The notes under the pieces were generated by a model that saw nothing but the letters and a program-made list of their open reading frames with translations, did no database searches and was not told the origin of the DNA. Source: Lactobacillus sp. ESL0684 (GTDB taxonomy: Bacteria > Bacillota > Bacilli > Lactobacillales > Lactobacillaceae). Taken from it: a stretch of DNA of 64,000 bases. Every line of letters starts with the position of its first letter. Within the stretch, counting starts at the first letter, position 1. This document shows positions 24,920-33,029 of the stretch, piece by piece. A program made the translations under genes and the position numbers. The stretch spans positions 50,001 to 114,000 of the forward strand of contig NZ_CP113941.1 in the NCBI RefSeq assembly GCF_029392675.1. The letters are read 5' to 3'.

Positions 24920-26486
24920 GTTAGTGTCAACTTTTTGTGGGTAATAAACTTTTAGCCTTTACCTGCTGCTTTTCGTAGTTTTTGCTTTTTTAAATTATTT
25001 GTTCTGGCAGCTCAATTAATTGTCCACCATTGATAATTCCCTGATTCCAATAATGGGGCTTGGCTGCTTCGCCAAACTCAGCCTGCAACTCTTCATAGTA
25101 CGGTAAGCTCTTGGCTTTAAACCGCCGATCTACTTGCATAATTCTTTGCGCTTTAGCTGTTTCTTTTTGCTTTTTAAGCAAATACTGCATAATATCGCCA
25201 CCGTTTAACTGGAAGATAATACTCCTAGCTACACCTTCAGCGCCCCTTTTACTCCAACCCATTGGTCTTGAGCTTAGGCGTTCTGACAAATAATGACTAA
25301 TATGTCCTTCAGCCGTACAGCGCTGATAATCTAGATCCTGGGTGTTTAGAATGGCTTGCCAATTGCCTAATAGATAGGTCTTTGCCTGCTTTAGCGCCTC
25401 TATTTGTGTTCTGGTTAATTCTGGATCACTAAAACGGGTTTTAAAGTATAACGCTACTTTATCCCGCTGACCTGTTAAAGCCCAACGATATAACCGATAA
25501 GCCGCACTGGCTTTAGTATTAACGGTTGCTTTACGGCAATACTTTAACAAGTGAAACCGATCCAAGACAAATTTGCAGTTAGGTAAATATTTAGCTCCAG
25601 CTTTAATCCAGGGTGCACCATCGCCAGCCAGATAAACTTGTTTAGCCTGGGGATAATTAGCTTCTAAATAACACAAGACTTCGTCCCAAAGTTGTTCATT
25701 GGCTACTCCAGGATAAGTACCGGTAAAATACTTCGGATTGATTAAATGATGCCGCTTCTGCCTTTCATCATAACCTTCATGGACATAAACCAGCTTCATA
25801 AAATGATTACTGCCATCTTGAAAGGCCACGTGATCTTCATCAGCTTCTAAATAAATGATTTGATTATCACGCGATCGCACCTGATCTGGCTGATTAGGTA
25901 ACAGCTGTCCCTCACGATGCACAATATTCATGACTGTGGTTTTAGAATGAATTTCACTGTATTTAATCATGTCAATGGCTGCTTGATAATGATACTTAGC
26001 CACATTTTCTAAGACAGCTGCCTTAAAGCCTAGAGTCATACGGCTATATTTTTCAAAGGATAATGCTCGATCTAACCAAAAGAAATATTGCTTAGACTTC
26101 TTATCTTGGTAATAAGTTCGCTTAAAGCTAAGTTGACCATACAGGGTTTGTTTAATACATGTTCGCGTAGCTTTAACGGTATATTTCTGTTTACGACTGG
26201 GCAACTGCTTATAATTATCATCGAGCTGCTCAAGATAAGACCTAATTAAGTTTAAGCCCCAATGGCGTAATTCTTGCATAAAGGCTTCTAACAAATCATC
26301 AAAAGTAAGCTGGTTACCAAGCAGCTTATTAGTATTAGCAGTCAAATTATCTAACAAAAGTTGTAAGTCTTGTAGTAAACTAATCATATAGAAGAAAACC
26401 TCTCTTAATGTAATCTTGTTCAAACTACATTTTAGCAGAAGCTAATCTTCTATTTTTTGTTTTCCCCACAAATACTTTACACTAAC
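24920..26486 (-). mobile_element. ISLre2-family insertion sequence, complete (1,567 bp)
   Basis: The ends GTTAGTGT…TTTGTGGG form imperfect inverted repeats of ~22 bp (24920-24941 against the complement of 26465-26486; about 3 mismatches). They are flanked by the 9-bp direct repeat AGCACGCTC. A single intact transposase gene lies on the minus strand. The joined flanks read AATTAAGCACGCTCTGCGC, so the insertion separated the minus-strand small-RNA module from the small peptide gene at 26548. Confidence 0.93.
24990..26387 (-). CDS. ISLre2-family (UPF0236) transposase
   Basis: A 465-residue UPF0236-type transposase. Family features include YLEADEDHVAFQDG, the long central LAGDGAPWIKAGAKYLPNCKF-like region (key residues D, G, D, G, W) and FVLDRFHLLKY, with a C-terminal segment rich in Arg and Tyr. 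The frame is complete. The ATG at 26387 is preferred; an in-frame TTG 12 codons upstream would give 477 residues. It is the only gene of the element bounded by the repeats at 24920 and 26486. Confidence 0.92.
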   Translation of the reverse strand: MISLLQDLQLLLDNLTANTNKLLGNQLTFDDLLEAFMQELRHWGLNLIRSYLEQLDDNYKQLPSRKQKYTVKATRTCIKQTLYGQLSFKRTYYQDKKSKQYFFWLDRALSFEKYSRMTLGFKAAVLENVAKYHYQAAIDMIKYSEIHSKTTVMNIVHREGQLLPNQPDQVRSRDNQIIYLEADEDHVAFQDGSNHFMKLVYVHEGYDERQKRHHLINPKYFTGTYPGVANEQLWDEVLCYLEANYPQAKQVYLAGDGAPWIKAGAKYLPNCKFVLDRFHLLKYCRKATVNTKASAAYRLYRWALTGQRDKVALYFKTRFSDPELTRTQIEALKQAKTYLLGNWQAILNTQDLDYQRCTAEGHISHYLSERLSSRPMGWSKRGAEGVARSIIFQLNGGDIMQYLLKKQKETAKAQRIMQVDRRFKAKSLPYYEELQAEFGEAAKPHYWNQGIINGGQLIELPEQII

Positions 26487-26495
26487 AGCACGCTC
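26487..26495. repeat. Target site duplication of ISLre2, right copy
   Basis: AGCACGCTC, identical to 24911-24919. Confidence 0.9.
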
Positions 26496-26547
26496 TGCGC
26501 GCCATCTTGAGAAGTTTGGTCAACTTCTCTTTAAGGAGGTGATTATC

Positions 26548-26658
26548 GTGCATGAGTTTGTATTACTTATTCTACTGTGCTTTCTTTTTGCTAAGACAGA
26601 AAGTATTCTTGATGCTCTTAATGACATTTTGGATAAAATACTGAATTTGTTTAAGTAA
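26548..26658 (+). CDS. Small hydrophobic peptide, possible type I toxin
   Basis: A 36-residue peptide from a GTG start with a perfect AAGGAGG 8 bases upstream. Residues ~4-15 (FVLLILLCFLFA) are very hydrophobic and the rest is an amphipathic helix (ILDALNDILDKILNLF). The leader holds a hairpin GAGAAGTT/AACTTCTC (26509-26516 with 26522-26529) that ends three bases before the ribosome site, as in regulated small-toxin mRNAs. A terminator follows at once. A competing frame from an ATG at 26552 (30 codons, MSLYYLFYCAFF…) is less well placed. Family not recognised; Fst/TxpA-like toxin or secreted peptide are the options. Confidence 0.55.
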   Translation: MHEFVLLILLCFLFAKTESILDALNDILDKILNLFK

Positions 26659-26663
26659 GTTGC

Positions 26664-26697
26664 AGAAAAAGGCGTAAAATTTCTTGCGCCTTTTTTA
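26664..26697. terminator. Bidirectional terminator between the small peptide and MFS genes
   Basis: AAAAAGGCG (26666-26674) pairs with CGCCTTTTTT (26687-26696); A- and T-runs on both sides serve the convergent genes. Confidence 0.85.
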
Positions 26698-26703
26698 ATT
26701 GGT

Positions 26704-27972
26704 CTAGTTGTTTACTTCAACTTCAGGATCAATCTCACTACTTTTTTGAGATTTGAGCATTACATAAAAGGTAACAATAAAAATTATCACACCTACTACA
26801 AGTAACCCATACAAGGCATAATTGAGACTACTTGCACCAACAATGCTAGTAAAAATGGTAGTCATTATTGGCCCGGCAATTGCAAGAATAGTATTAACTG
26901 CCCCCATTGAAGAAGCTAAGATTTTACGATCAACTGAGGTAACTAGCCATTGAATTAGTTTAGGTCCAGCAGTTCCGGCAAAGAAGCCCAGCATAGCCCC
27001 AAAAATTAGGCAGGCAATGGTATTTTTGTTAATCATGGCGATTATCATACAGGTACTGGCAATAGTATCCAGTAAAATGATAATAAATAGTGAGGTTTTT
27101 TCGAGTAATTTTGTTCCGATTGCACTGCCTAGAGCTGTTCCGATGGAAACAACTGCTCCAAAAAGAGCGATGGTAAAACTATAGGTTCCAAGTAGCATAC
27201 CTCTGTTAGCGGCAAAGGAAATTGAGATTAGCGGTTCAATGGCACTTAGTAAGCCATTTAGTAATGCGACAACTATGACAACAGTCAATAAGCCATGAGC
27301 TTCGCTAGCTTGCTTAATTGAAGTTTTAAAGGTAGTGAAAAAGTTTCGTTCATTAACTGTTTGAATTGTTTTTGTAGTTTGGCTCTTTTTAAGACTAGCT
27401 GCAATATTGGCAAACATAAGACCGGCCATTAAGAACGTTAAGGCATTAACTATGGCTAAAGTGGAATAGGACATAAATAATAATAAAGCAGAGCCAACAA
27501 ATTGAGCTCCCATAGTAATTAATTGGAAAATTCCACCAGTAAAGCCTTGAGCTTCAGATATTTCATTTTCACCAACAAGATCGACAATGATAGGGGTCTG
27601 TAAGCCACTAGAATACATACCTGCAAGGTCGGAAATGAAGTTGATCCCAATTACCATTAGGACTAGGTTCCAGCCTGCAAGGTTAGTAACAAAAAGAATT
27701 CCAACAGCTACGTATAGTACAAAGCGAATAATGGCCAACCAAATCATGACTTTAAACTTGTTTCTAGTTTTATCAGCAAAATAGCCACTAATACTTTGCA
27801 ATAGATCAGGAATTGCTTCAGTGATGGAAATTAACGACAATGCTAAAGCATAGTTTTTAAGTTTACTAGCATAGGTCATTAAAGCTAAGTAAAATAAAAT
27901 ATTTCCAGCATTTGATAACCAACTAGCAACTGTAAATTTACGATAATTCTTATTTTTTAAAAAAATGCCCAT
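26704..27972 (-). CDS. MFS transporter, drug/macrolide efflux-like
   Basis: A 422-residue major facilitator with ~12 membrane helices. It has the Lactobacillus-typical start MGIFLKNKNYRKFTVASWLSNAGN, AGxFADKxRNK-like loop 2-3 (YFADKTRNKFKVM), and a C-terminus ending EVEVNN. The general pattern fits MFS exporters of the MefA/macrolide type. The ATG at 27972 has GGAGGAG behind it; longer versions lack a ribosome site. Upstream lies a control region that is duplicated at 29275-29370 in front of an Rgg regulator, and a deletion remnant of a second copy of this gene lies at 29093-29265. It was probably once divergent from its own Rgg-type regulator. Confidence 0.85.
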   Translation of the reverse strand: MGIFLKNKNYRKFTVASWLSNAGNILFYLALMTYASKLKNYALALSLISITEAIPDLLQSISGYFADKTRNKFKVMIWLAIIRFVLYVAVGILFVTNLAGWNLVLMVIGINFISDLAGMYSSGLQTPIIVDLVGENEISEAQGFTGGIFQLITMGAQFVGSALLLFMSYSTLAIVNALTFLMAGLMFANIAASLKKSQTTKTIQTVNERNFFTTFKTSIKQASEAHGLLTVVIVVALLNGLLSAIEPLISISFAANRGMLLGTYSFTIALFGAVVSIGTALGSAIGTKLLEKTSLFIIILLDTIASTCMIIAMINKNTIACLIFGAMLGFFAGTAGPKLIQWLVTSVDRKILASSMGAVNTILAIAGPIMTTIFTSIVGASSLNYALYGLLVVGVIIFIVTFYVMLKSQKSSEIDPEVEVNN

Positions 27973-28024
27973 AATTTTCTCCTCCATTAACGTTACTTTT
28001 AGTATATTTTGTTTATAATAAGTT

Positions 28025-28075
28025 GGGAGAAATTGGCATATTTGACATTTAGCAACCATATTTGAAAAACTAAAG
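28025..28075. promoter_or_regulatory. Direct-repeat control region shared with the rgg locus
   Basis: GGCATATTTGACAT … CATATTTGAAAA (28034-28066) holds two CATATTTGA repeats one helix-turn multiple apart. The equivalent stretch before the Rgg gene (29336-29370) has CATATTTGACA … TATATTTGACA. The sequence and spacing are conserved between the two copies, suggesting regulator binding sites. Confidence 0.55.
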
Positions 28076-28149
28076 GGAAAATCGAAAAATTTCTAAATGA
28101 GTATAAATAAAGTTACAAGATGATGAACAATATAGAGAAATAAAAAAAG

Positions 28150-28198
28150 TTGAATAACTTAATTTTATGCTATAATTATACGTATTAGAGCGTATTAT
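28150..28198 (+). promoter_or_regulatory. hicA promoter with repeated operator half-sites
   Basis: TTGAAT (28150-28155) and TATAAT (28171-28176) precede hicA. ACGTATTAG (28180-28188) and GCGTATTAT (28190-28198) repeat just after the -10 box. The same ACGTATTAG motif recurs, inverted, in the internal hicB promoter. Confidence 0.6.
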
Positions 28199-28251
28199 GA
28201 AAACGCCATTTTTAGCAAATAACTTTATTTTAAAGTAAAGGGATAAATCTT

Positions 28252-28449
28252 ATGACCCAATATACGGCAGCAGATGTATTAAAACTTCTGAAGGAATACG
28301 GTTTCTCAGAACGCAACATAACTGGAGATCACCATAACTTTAAAGATGCAGCTGGTCATCTTGTTACGGTGCCCTATTCAAGTCGCAAAGATAGCATTGG
28401 CACGGGTCTTTATAAGGCAATACTTAAGCAAATAAAGGGAGAAGTTTAG
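28252..28449 (+). CDS. hicA: HicA-type mRNA interferase toxin
   Basis: A 65-residue HicA toxin with the double-stranded RNA-binding-like fold. Conserved features are VLKLLKEYGF at the start, the catalytic histidine region GDHHNFKD, and VPYSSRKDSIGTGLYKAILKQI at the end. HicA cleaves mRNA and is held inactive by HicB. The start has AAAGGGA at a good distance. hicB follows after 93 bp with its own promoter in the gap, as in other hic loci where excess antitoxin is made. Confidence 0.92.
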   Translation: MTQYTAADVLKLLKEYGFSERNITGDHHNFKDAAGHLVTVPYSSRKDSIGTGLYKAILKQIKGEV

Positions 28450-28462
28450 GTAATCTTTGCTT

Positions 28463-28491
28463 TTGACAAGGTGCGTACTAATACGTAAAAT
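28463..28491 (+). promoter_or_regulatory. Internal hicB promoter with operator dyad
   Basis: TTGACA (28463-28468) and TAAAAT (28486-28491) have an exact 17-bp spacer. The spacer contains the inverted repeat CGTA-CTAA-TACG (28474-28485), sharing CTAATACGT with the hicA operator, so HicB probably represses both. Confidence 0.7.
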
Positions 28492-28542
28492 AAAAAACAA
28501 GATAATATAAAAATGTAATTAAATTTAATAGGGGGATATAAA

Positions 28543-28950
28543 ATGACAGCTTATACTGAAGACAGATATTATGCATTTCCAGCAGTGATTGATGATTCTG
28601 AAGATGCTAAAGGTGATTACACTGTAACTTTTCCTGATGTTCCAGGAGCATATGGTTATGGCACAGGTATTGCGCAAGCTATAACAAGTGGCAAAGAAGG
28701 ATTAGAAGGTATTCTTATTAATTCGGATAAAAAATTTACTAGTAGTACGCTGGAAGAGATTCAAAAGGCTAATCCTGGTAAAATTGTCAGTTATATAACA
28801 GCTGATATGCTGGAAGCAAAAGCAATTACTAAGCCAGTTATGGTTAAGAAAAACACGTCGATTCCTAGGGATCTAGCTCTTAAAGGAGAAAAAATGGGCA
28901 TCAATTTTTCAAAAGTATTAACTGATGCGCTTAGAGTAAAATTGGGTTAA
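28543..28950 (+). CDS. hicB: HicB-type antitoxin
   Basis: A 135-residue antitoxin. Residues ~8-60 form the partial RNase-H fold of HicB (YYAFPAVIDD … GDYTVTFPDVPGAYGYGTGIAQAI), and the C-terminal ~45 residues (PVMVKKNTSIPRDLALKGEKMGINFSKVL pattern) look like a ribbon-helix-helix DNA-binding domain. It binds HicA and its own promoter. GGGGG ribosome site before the ATG. A terminator follows at 29005. Confidence 0.9.
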   Translation: MTAYTEDRYYAFPAVIDDSEDAKGDYTVTFPDVPGAYGYGTGIAQAITSGKEGLEGILINSDKKFTSSTLEEIQKANPGKIVSYITADMLEAKAITKPVMVKKNTSIPRDLALKGEKMGINFSKVLTDALRVKLG

Positions 28951-29004
28951 AAATTATTGGAGCAGCTAAAATTAACTATTTTTTATTAGTCTAACTGTAA
29001 AAGA

Positions 29005-29031
29005 AAGAGTCCGCATTGGCGGACTTTTTTT
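29005..29031 (+). terminator. Terminator of hicAB
   Basis: AGTCCGC (29008-29014) and GCGGACT (29019-29025) with a 4-base loop and T7. Confidence 0.92.
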
Positions 29032-29092
29032 AAATAGATCATTCATTTTTCACAAAGGACAGAAGTTAGTCAATTAGTTTTGAACGTTTGAT

Positions 29093-29265
29093 TTATTCTG
29101 CGGGCTTATCTGTTGTTAATTGCTGAATACTTCTTGTTTTGAACATAACAGTTAAAGTAACAAGAAATACTACTATGCTAATTATTATTAATCCGAATAA
29201 AGCATAGTTCAGCCTAACTAGCAATTGTAAATTTACGATAATTCTTATTTTTTTAAAATGTCCAT
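29093..29265 (-). pseudogene. Internally deleted remnant of a second MFS transporter gene
   Basis: Both ends of an MFS gene like that at 26704-27972 survive, joined by a large deletion. The minus strand from 29265 begins ATGGACATTTT and continues, after a one-base frameshift, into the equivalent of NYRKFT(V/I)AS. Near 29213 it jumps to the C-terminal segment LNYALFGLIII…, ending at the stop 29093-29095. The intact gene has LNYALYGLLVV at the same place. More than 1 kb of coding sequence is missing. It lies divergent from the Rgg gene, the position the intact transporter must once have held. Confidence 0.85.
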
Positions 29266-29387
29266 AATTTTCAGCTTCTCTTAATTCGATGTTATATATA
29301 AGTATGTTTTGGTTATAATAAGAGTTAGTAAAGACGGCATATTTGACAATTAATAACTATATTTGACAAATTAAGGAGGAATGAATA

Positions 29388-30233
29388 ATGACGATTGGTG
29401 AACTGTTAAAAGATTATCGTATCCAGCAACGAAAAACACAAAAAGAATGGGTTGGTGATGTGATAAGTTCATCATTTTACGCAAAAGTTGAAAAAAATAT
29501 TAGTAGAATTTCAGCAGATGATTTACTGGCTATCCTAAATCATAATAATATTTCAATTGTAGACTTTTTTAGTGAATTAAATAAAAAAAGGCAGTCAAAA
29601 TATGACCAAGAACGTGATTTAATCCACTTGATAAATGATGCTTATTATCGGAATTCTAAAGCAGAACTTTTAAAGATTAGAAAAGTCATTAGTGAAAATG
29701 ACTTTCCAAACCAAAAAGATGATTTACTTTATATTGATGCATATATTGCTGATGTAGATAATGAGGATTTGAATGAAGAAGAAAAGGAATTACTCAAAGA
29801 TAAAATCTTCAGTAGTCCCAGTTTTGATAAAGCAACTTTATTGCTGTATTGCAACTTTATGATGTTCTATGACTTAGAAAGCAATTTATTAATATGTAGA
29901 AATATAACTAAACAGGTTTCAAATAGTAATGATGTTAAAGTTCAAACAATCTTGCTTAGTATCATAGCTAATTTGGTAATTCAATGTATTGAAAATAAAA
30001 AATATGATGAAACAAAATATTTTATCGCTGCGGCTGATCAGATAGAAACTAAACCAGAATTGTTTTTTTACAAGAATGTCTTGGTTATGCTTAAAAATAT
30101 GATTAATTATCAATATGATCGTAAAGAAGCTTACTTAAATCAATGTACTAAGGCAATTGATAATTGTGCTTTCTTAGGTATGCCAGAGTACGGAGAAGAA
30201 TTAGCAAAATTTTTTAAGAAGAATAAACGTTAA
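29388..30233 (+). CDS. Rgg/GadR/MutR-family transcriptional regulator
   Basis: A 281-residue regulator. An N-terminal XRE helix-turn-helix (TIGELLKDYRIQQRKTQKEW … SSSFYAKVEK, residues ~2-40) is followed by ~230 residues of helical repeats, the C-terminal Rgg/MutR domain that usually binds a short hydrophobic pheromone. Length and pattern fit the family. AAGGAGGAATG lies before the start. It is divergent from the deleted MFS remnant; the intact MFS gene at 26704 lies 1.4 kb away behind hicAB and has a similar control region, so this Rgg may still regulate it. No obvious pheromone gene was seen nearby. Confidence 0.88.
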   Translation: MTIGELLKDYRIQQRKTQKEWVGDVISSSFYAKVEKNISRISADDLLAILNHNNISIVDFFSELNKKRQSKYDQERDLIHLINDAYYRNSKAELLKIRKVISENDFPNQKDDLLYIDAYIADVDNEDLNEEEKELLKDKIFSSPSFDKATLLLYCNFMMFYDLESNLLICRNITKQVSNSNDVKVQTILLSIIANLVIQCIENKKYDETKYFIAAADQIETKPELFFYKNVLVMLKNMINYQYDRKEAYLNQCTKAIDNCAFLGMPEYGEELAKFFKKNKR

Positions 30234-30264
30234 AAGCAGACTAGCGAAATCTAGCCTGCTTTTA
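30232..30264. terminator. Bidirectional terminator between the Rgg and DUF4097 genes
   Basis: AAAAGCAGACTAG (30232-30244) pairs with CTAGCCTGCTTTT (30251-30263) with one mismatch; flanked by A and T runs. Confidence 0.88.
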
Positions 30265-30288
30265 AAATCTTGTTTGCTCAATTGTTAA

Positions 30289-31374
30289 TTAATAAATGAT
30301 AATGTCACCAGTATTGGCAGTTACCTTAAGCCAGTCATTCAGAGAGGTTTTGCTGTCAAATTTAGTTCCAATGCTTGACCTGTGATAAATAATGTTGCCA
30401 TGTTCAGTTGCCAATTGATAACTAATATCATGCGCCAATTGGTTCAAATATAGATCCCCAGCAGCTAAGATGATAGTAGTTTTGTTGATAAATTGACTTT
30501 GTTTGATTTTGATATCACCATTTTTAGCCTGAAATTTTAGGGTAAGATTGCATTGGCTAAAGCTAGCATCGCCGTTTGTACTTTCTAAAGTAAATCGTTT
30601 TAAAATGCTACGCTTAATGTTAGTATCGCCATTGTGAATGTCAAAAATTCCTTTGACAATCTTGGTTTGAACTAAAGTTAAGTCACCGTTTTTTGAGGAT
30701 AACTGAAAGTTTCTGTTAACATTGACATTGTTAATCAGGGTATTACCGTTTCTTTGAGTTAGAGAAATCTCACTCAACTGTAGATTCTGTAAAATGATAT
30801 CACCATCAATATTTGTACCACTAATCTTAGTTATTGAATTTTGTTTAGGGATGATCACTTCAATCCGGCTGCCGCCGGTTTGCCAATTAAGTAGGAGGTG
30901 ATGATTTTCTTCTTTGCTAGGCAATTCATCGATTAGTAGAGTTTGATTGGCTACCACTGCATTAACTGGACGACTGTTATAATCAGCAATAAAAATTGCC
31001 AAGCGCTCACCTTGATGAATAAAGACATCTGCGTTGATCAAACTGAGTTTGATTTTGCCAAATTTAGTTGGTAAAATGGTGCGTTTACGTAAAGGGTTCT
31101 TCTCCACATGAAAGCCGCGTACATAATTGTCACTGGCTGATGCTTCATTTTTAGAAACTGCTGTTTTCGCTTTGATTCGCTCGTAGTCTTGTTTAATTAA
31201 CTTGGCTAATTCAGCAGGGGTTCCCAATTCTTTTTCAATTTCTTCTTTGGTTTGAAAGTCACCATCCAGCAAAAATTCACGGTAAAAATTAAGGTTATTT
31301 GTTCGCTCGATATCAGACAAATCTGTTAAATATTTTGCTAAATTCGTAATGTAATTATCAGTTATTTGGGACAT
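30289..31374 (-). CDS. HAAS/DUF1700-DUF4097 fusion protein
   Basis: A 361-residue protein joining two families. Residues ~1-65 (ITNLAKYLTDLSDIERTN … FYREFLLDG … LGTPAELAKLIKQDY) match the HAAS/DUF1700 start of the protein at 32379. Residues ~95-361 are a DUF4097 beta-helix of ~20-residue rungs (… NGDTNI, NGDASF, NGDIKI …). No signal peptide or membrane helix is evident, unlike the partner proteins. It lies downstream of the padR-DUF1700-DUF4097 operon with a 113-bp gap, so it may have its own promoter. These proteins form PadR-controlled envelope-response operons; a sensing or scaffold role is inferred only. Confidence 0.82.
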   Translation of the reverse strand: MSQITDNYITNLAKYLTDLSDIERTNNLNFYREFLLDGDFQTKEEIEKELGTPAELAKLIKQDYERIKAKTAVSKNEASASDNYVRGFHVEKNPLRKRTILPTKFGKIKLSLINADVFIHQGERLAIFIADYNSRPVNAVVANQTLLIDELPSKEENHHLLLNWQTGGSRIEVIIPKQNSITKISGTNIDGDIILQNLQLSEISLTQRNGNTLINNVNVNRNFQLSSKNGDLTLVQTKIVKGIFDIHNGDTNIKRSILKRFTLESTNGDASFSQCNLTLKFQAKNGDIKIKQSQFINKTTIILAAGDLYLNQLAHDISYQLATEHGNIIYHRSSIGTKFDSKTSLNDWLKVTANTGDIIIY

Positions 31375-31487
31375 TTTTCCCCCTACAATGAAAAGATAAA
31401 ATAACTTACTTTATCAAAAATCCTTTAATTTAATTATATGCTTTTTACCAAGTAAGTGACTATTTAAGGAACCAAGCTTTTTGCTTA

Positions 31488-32375
31488 TTACCTAATTATA
31501 ATCTCCCCGTCATCAGAAGTAACCGCTAACTTATTTTTAGAATTATTAGTGTTCTTGATGAAGTGGCTAGAAACATGTCTGTTGCCAAAGATAATCGTGT
31601 CATCATCAGTTCTAAGATTGAAACTAGTGTTTTTTGGTAATGGATTAAGCCTAAAATCGCCTTCGGAAAGCGTGGCAGAATTATGCCCACTTAGAGAACA
31701 GTTTCTAAAAGTAAGATCTCCTTCATCTTGAGTAGTTGAAATAGCTTGAATTTTGCTATTCTTAATGTCAATGTCACCCTCATCGCTATCAAAATCACTG
31801 TTAGTTAGTCGGGATGAGTCGATGGTAAAATTCCCTTCGCTAGAGTTAAAAGTCCCTTTCTTGTTAATCGTAACATTATTTAGGCTGATGTCTCCTTCAT
31901 CGATATCTAAGTCCAGTTGATCCATTGTCAAATATTCTAAAATTAAGTCCCCTTCGTCGTTTTTACTAGTAATTTTAGTTAAAGCAGCCTTTTTTGGCAG
32001 TGTAATTTCGATGCGAGAGTTGTGATTGGAGTTGCCAAAGTTAATCCAATAAGATGATTCTTTACCACTTATTGAGAGCTGCTTCTGGTTAGAAACTTTT
32101 GCTGTAATAGGTGTATCTGAGTAGTTGGTAGTGGTTACCTGAAATTTATTACCTCGATGAATATAAACATCGGCTTCATCAACATCGATATCAATTTGCT
32201 TAAATTTCGGAACATTAATTACCTTTTTCTTAGGTTTAGGCCTTTGCGTGACAACATGAAAATTGTTAAATTTGTTACCAGAGATGGTTTTAAATCCGTG
32301 ATTAGCAAAGCCAATAATCGCTAGAATTATGCCGATAACTATGGTAAAAGCACCGATTTTGTAAAATTTCTTCAT
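31488..32375 (-). CDS. Membrane-anchored DUF4097 protein
   Basis: A 295-residue protein with an N-terminal membrane helix (~residues 7-25, FTIVIGIILAIIGFAN) and a DUF4097 beta-helix outside. Its rungs carry DEGD/SEGD motifs in nearly every turn (DEGDLIL, DEGDISL, SEGNFTI, DEGDIDI, DEGDLTF, SEGDFRL), a striking regular acidic ladder. It is the third gene of the padR operon, 3 bp after the DUF1700 gene stop, with good ribosome site. Paralogues are at 34307 and, as a fusion, 30289. Probably an envelope-stress adhesin-like scaffold, exact function unknown. Confidence 0.85.
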   Translation of the reverse strand: MKKFYKIGAFTIVIGIILAIIGFANHGFKTISGNKFNNFHVVTQRPKPKKKVINVPKFKQIDIDVDEADVYIHRGNKFQVTTTNYSDTPITAKVSNQKQLSISGKESSYWINFGNSNHNSRIEITLPKKAALTKITSKNDEGDLILEYLTMDQLDLDIDEGDISLNNVTINKKGTFNSSEGNFTIDSSRLTNSDFDSDEGDIDIKNSKIQAISTTQDEGDLTFRNCSLSGHNSATLSEGDFRLNPLPKNTSFNLRTDDDTIIFGNRHVSSHFIKNTNNSKNKLAVTSDDGEIIIR

Positions 32376-32378
32376 TGG

Positions 32379-33029
32379 TTAGTTCTCCTTGTTATGTGAG
32401 GTGGTTTGGTAGTATTGTTTTTTAAATAACTTGCTACCGAGATAACGGGCAAATTGCGTGCATTTATTAATTAAAAATCTAATAACGATAATGATGGCAG
32501 GACATAAGAAACAACCAATCCCAACTAAGATTAAACCTACGCCAAGATAAAAAACGCCTACGGGCCAACTCGCAGTAAAGATAAAACCACAGGCCACATA
32601 GCCAATAACAATTCCAGCCACTGTTAATGCAAAAATCACGCCAATTAGGCCAAGAAAAATGCCGAATAAGGCACATAGCAAGGCAATTAGTACAGCGATA
32701 ATTGGAATAATGAGAATTAGTCCTGTCGGAATAGCGCAAATACCGACAATAATGTGCCAAATGGTCTTCATATTGCTTGAAGAAGATGGCTCAGTTTGTT
32801 CTTGTTTATCGTTTGTTTCACGTGAATCATTAATCGAATAATCTGCGACAATTTTGTGTGCCAGTTGGGTTGGCGTTCCTAAGTTTTGTTCGATAGCAGC
32901 GCGATCAGTAAAATTACCATCAAGTAAGAATTCTCGGTAAAATTCGCACACGTCTTTACGATCATTTTCAGGTAAAGTCGCTAAGTTCTGTTCGACTTCT
33001 AAAATATAGTCATTAATTGCTTGTTCCAT
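32379..33029 (-). CDS. DUF1700/HAAS-domain membrane protein
   Basis: A 216-residue protein. Residues ~1-65 form the HAAS signalling helices (YILEVEQNLATLPENDRKDVCEFYREFLLDG … LGTPTQLAHKIVADY), then three to four hydrophobic helices (~85-190), rich in Gly/Ile. It overlaps the 3' end of padR by 17 bp, so translation is coupled. PadR-DUF1700-DUF4097 operons are typical of Firmicutes, where the membrane protein is thought to sense or transmit an envelope signal. Its N-terminal domain is duplicated in the fusion protein at 30289. Confidence 0.9.
   Translation of the reverse strand: MEQAINDYILEVEQNLATLPENDRKDVCEFYREFLLDGNFTDRAAIEQNLGTPTQLAHKIVADYSINDSRETNDKQEQTEPSSSSNMKTIWHIIVGICAIPTGLILIIPIIAVLIALLCALFGIFLGLIGVIFALTVAGIVIGYVACGFIFTASWPVGVFYLGVGLILVGIGCFLCPAIIIVIRFLINKCTQFARYLGSKLFKKQYYQTTSHNKEN

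Noticed and set aside
21025-26486. A composite transposon formed by the two insertion sequences
   Set aside because: They belong to different families, have different ends and each has its own target duplication, so they inserted independently.
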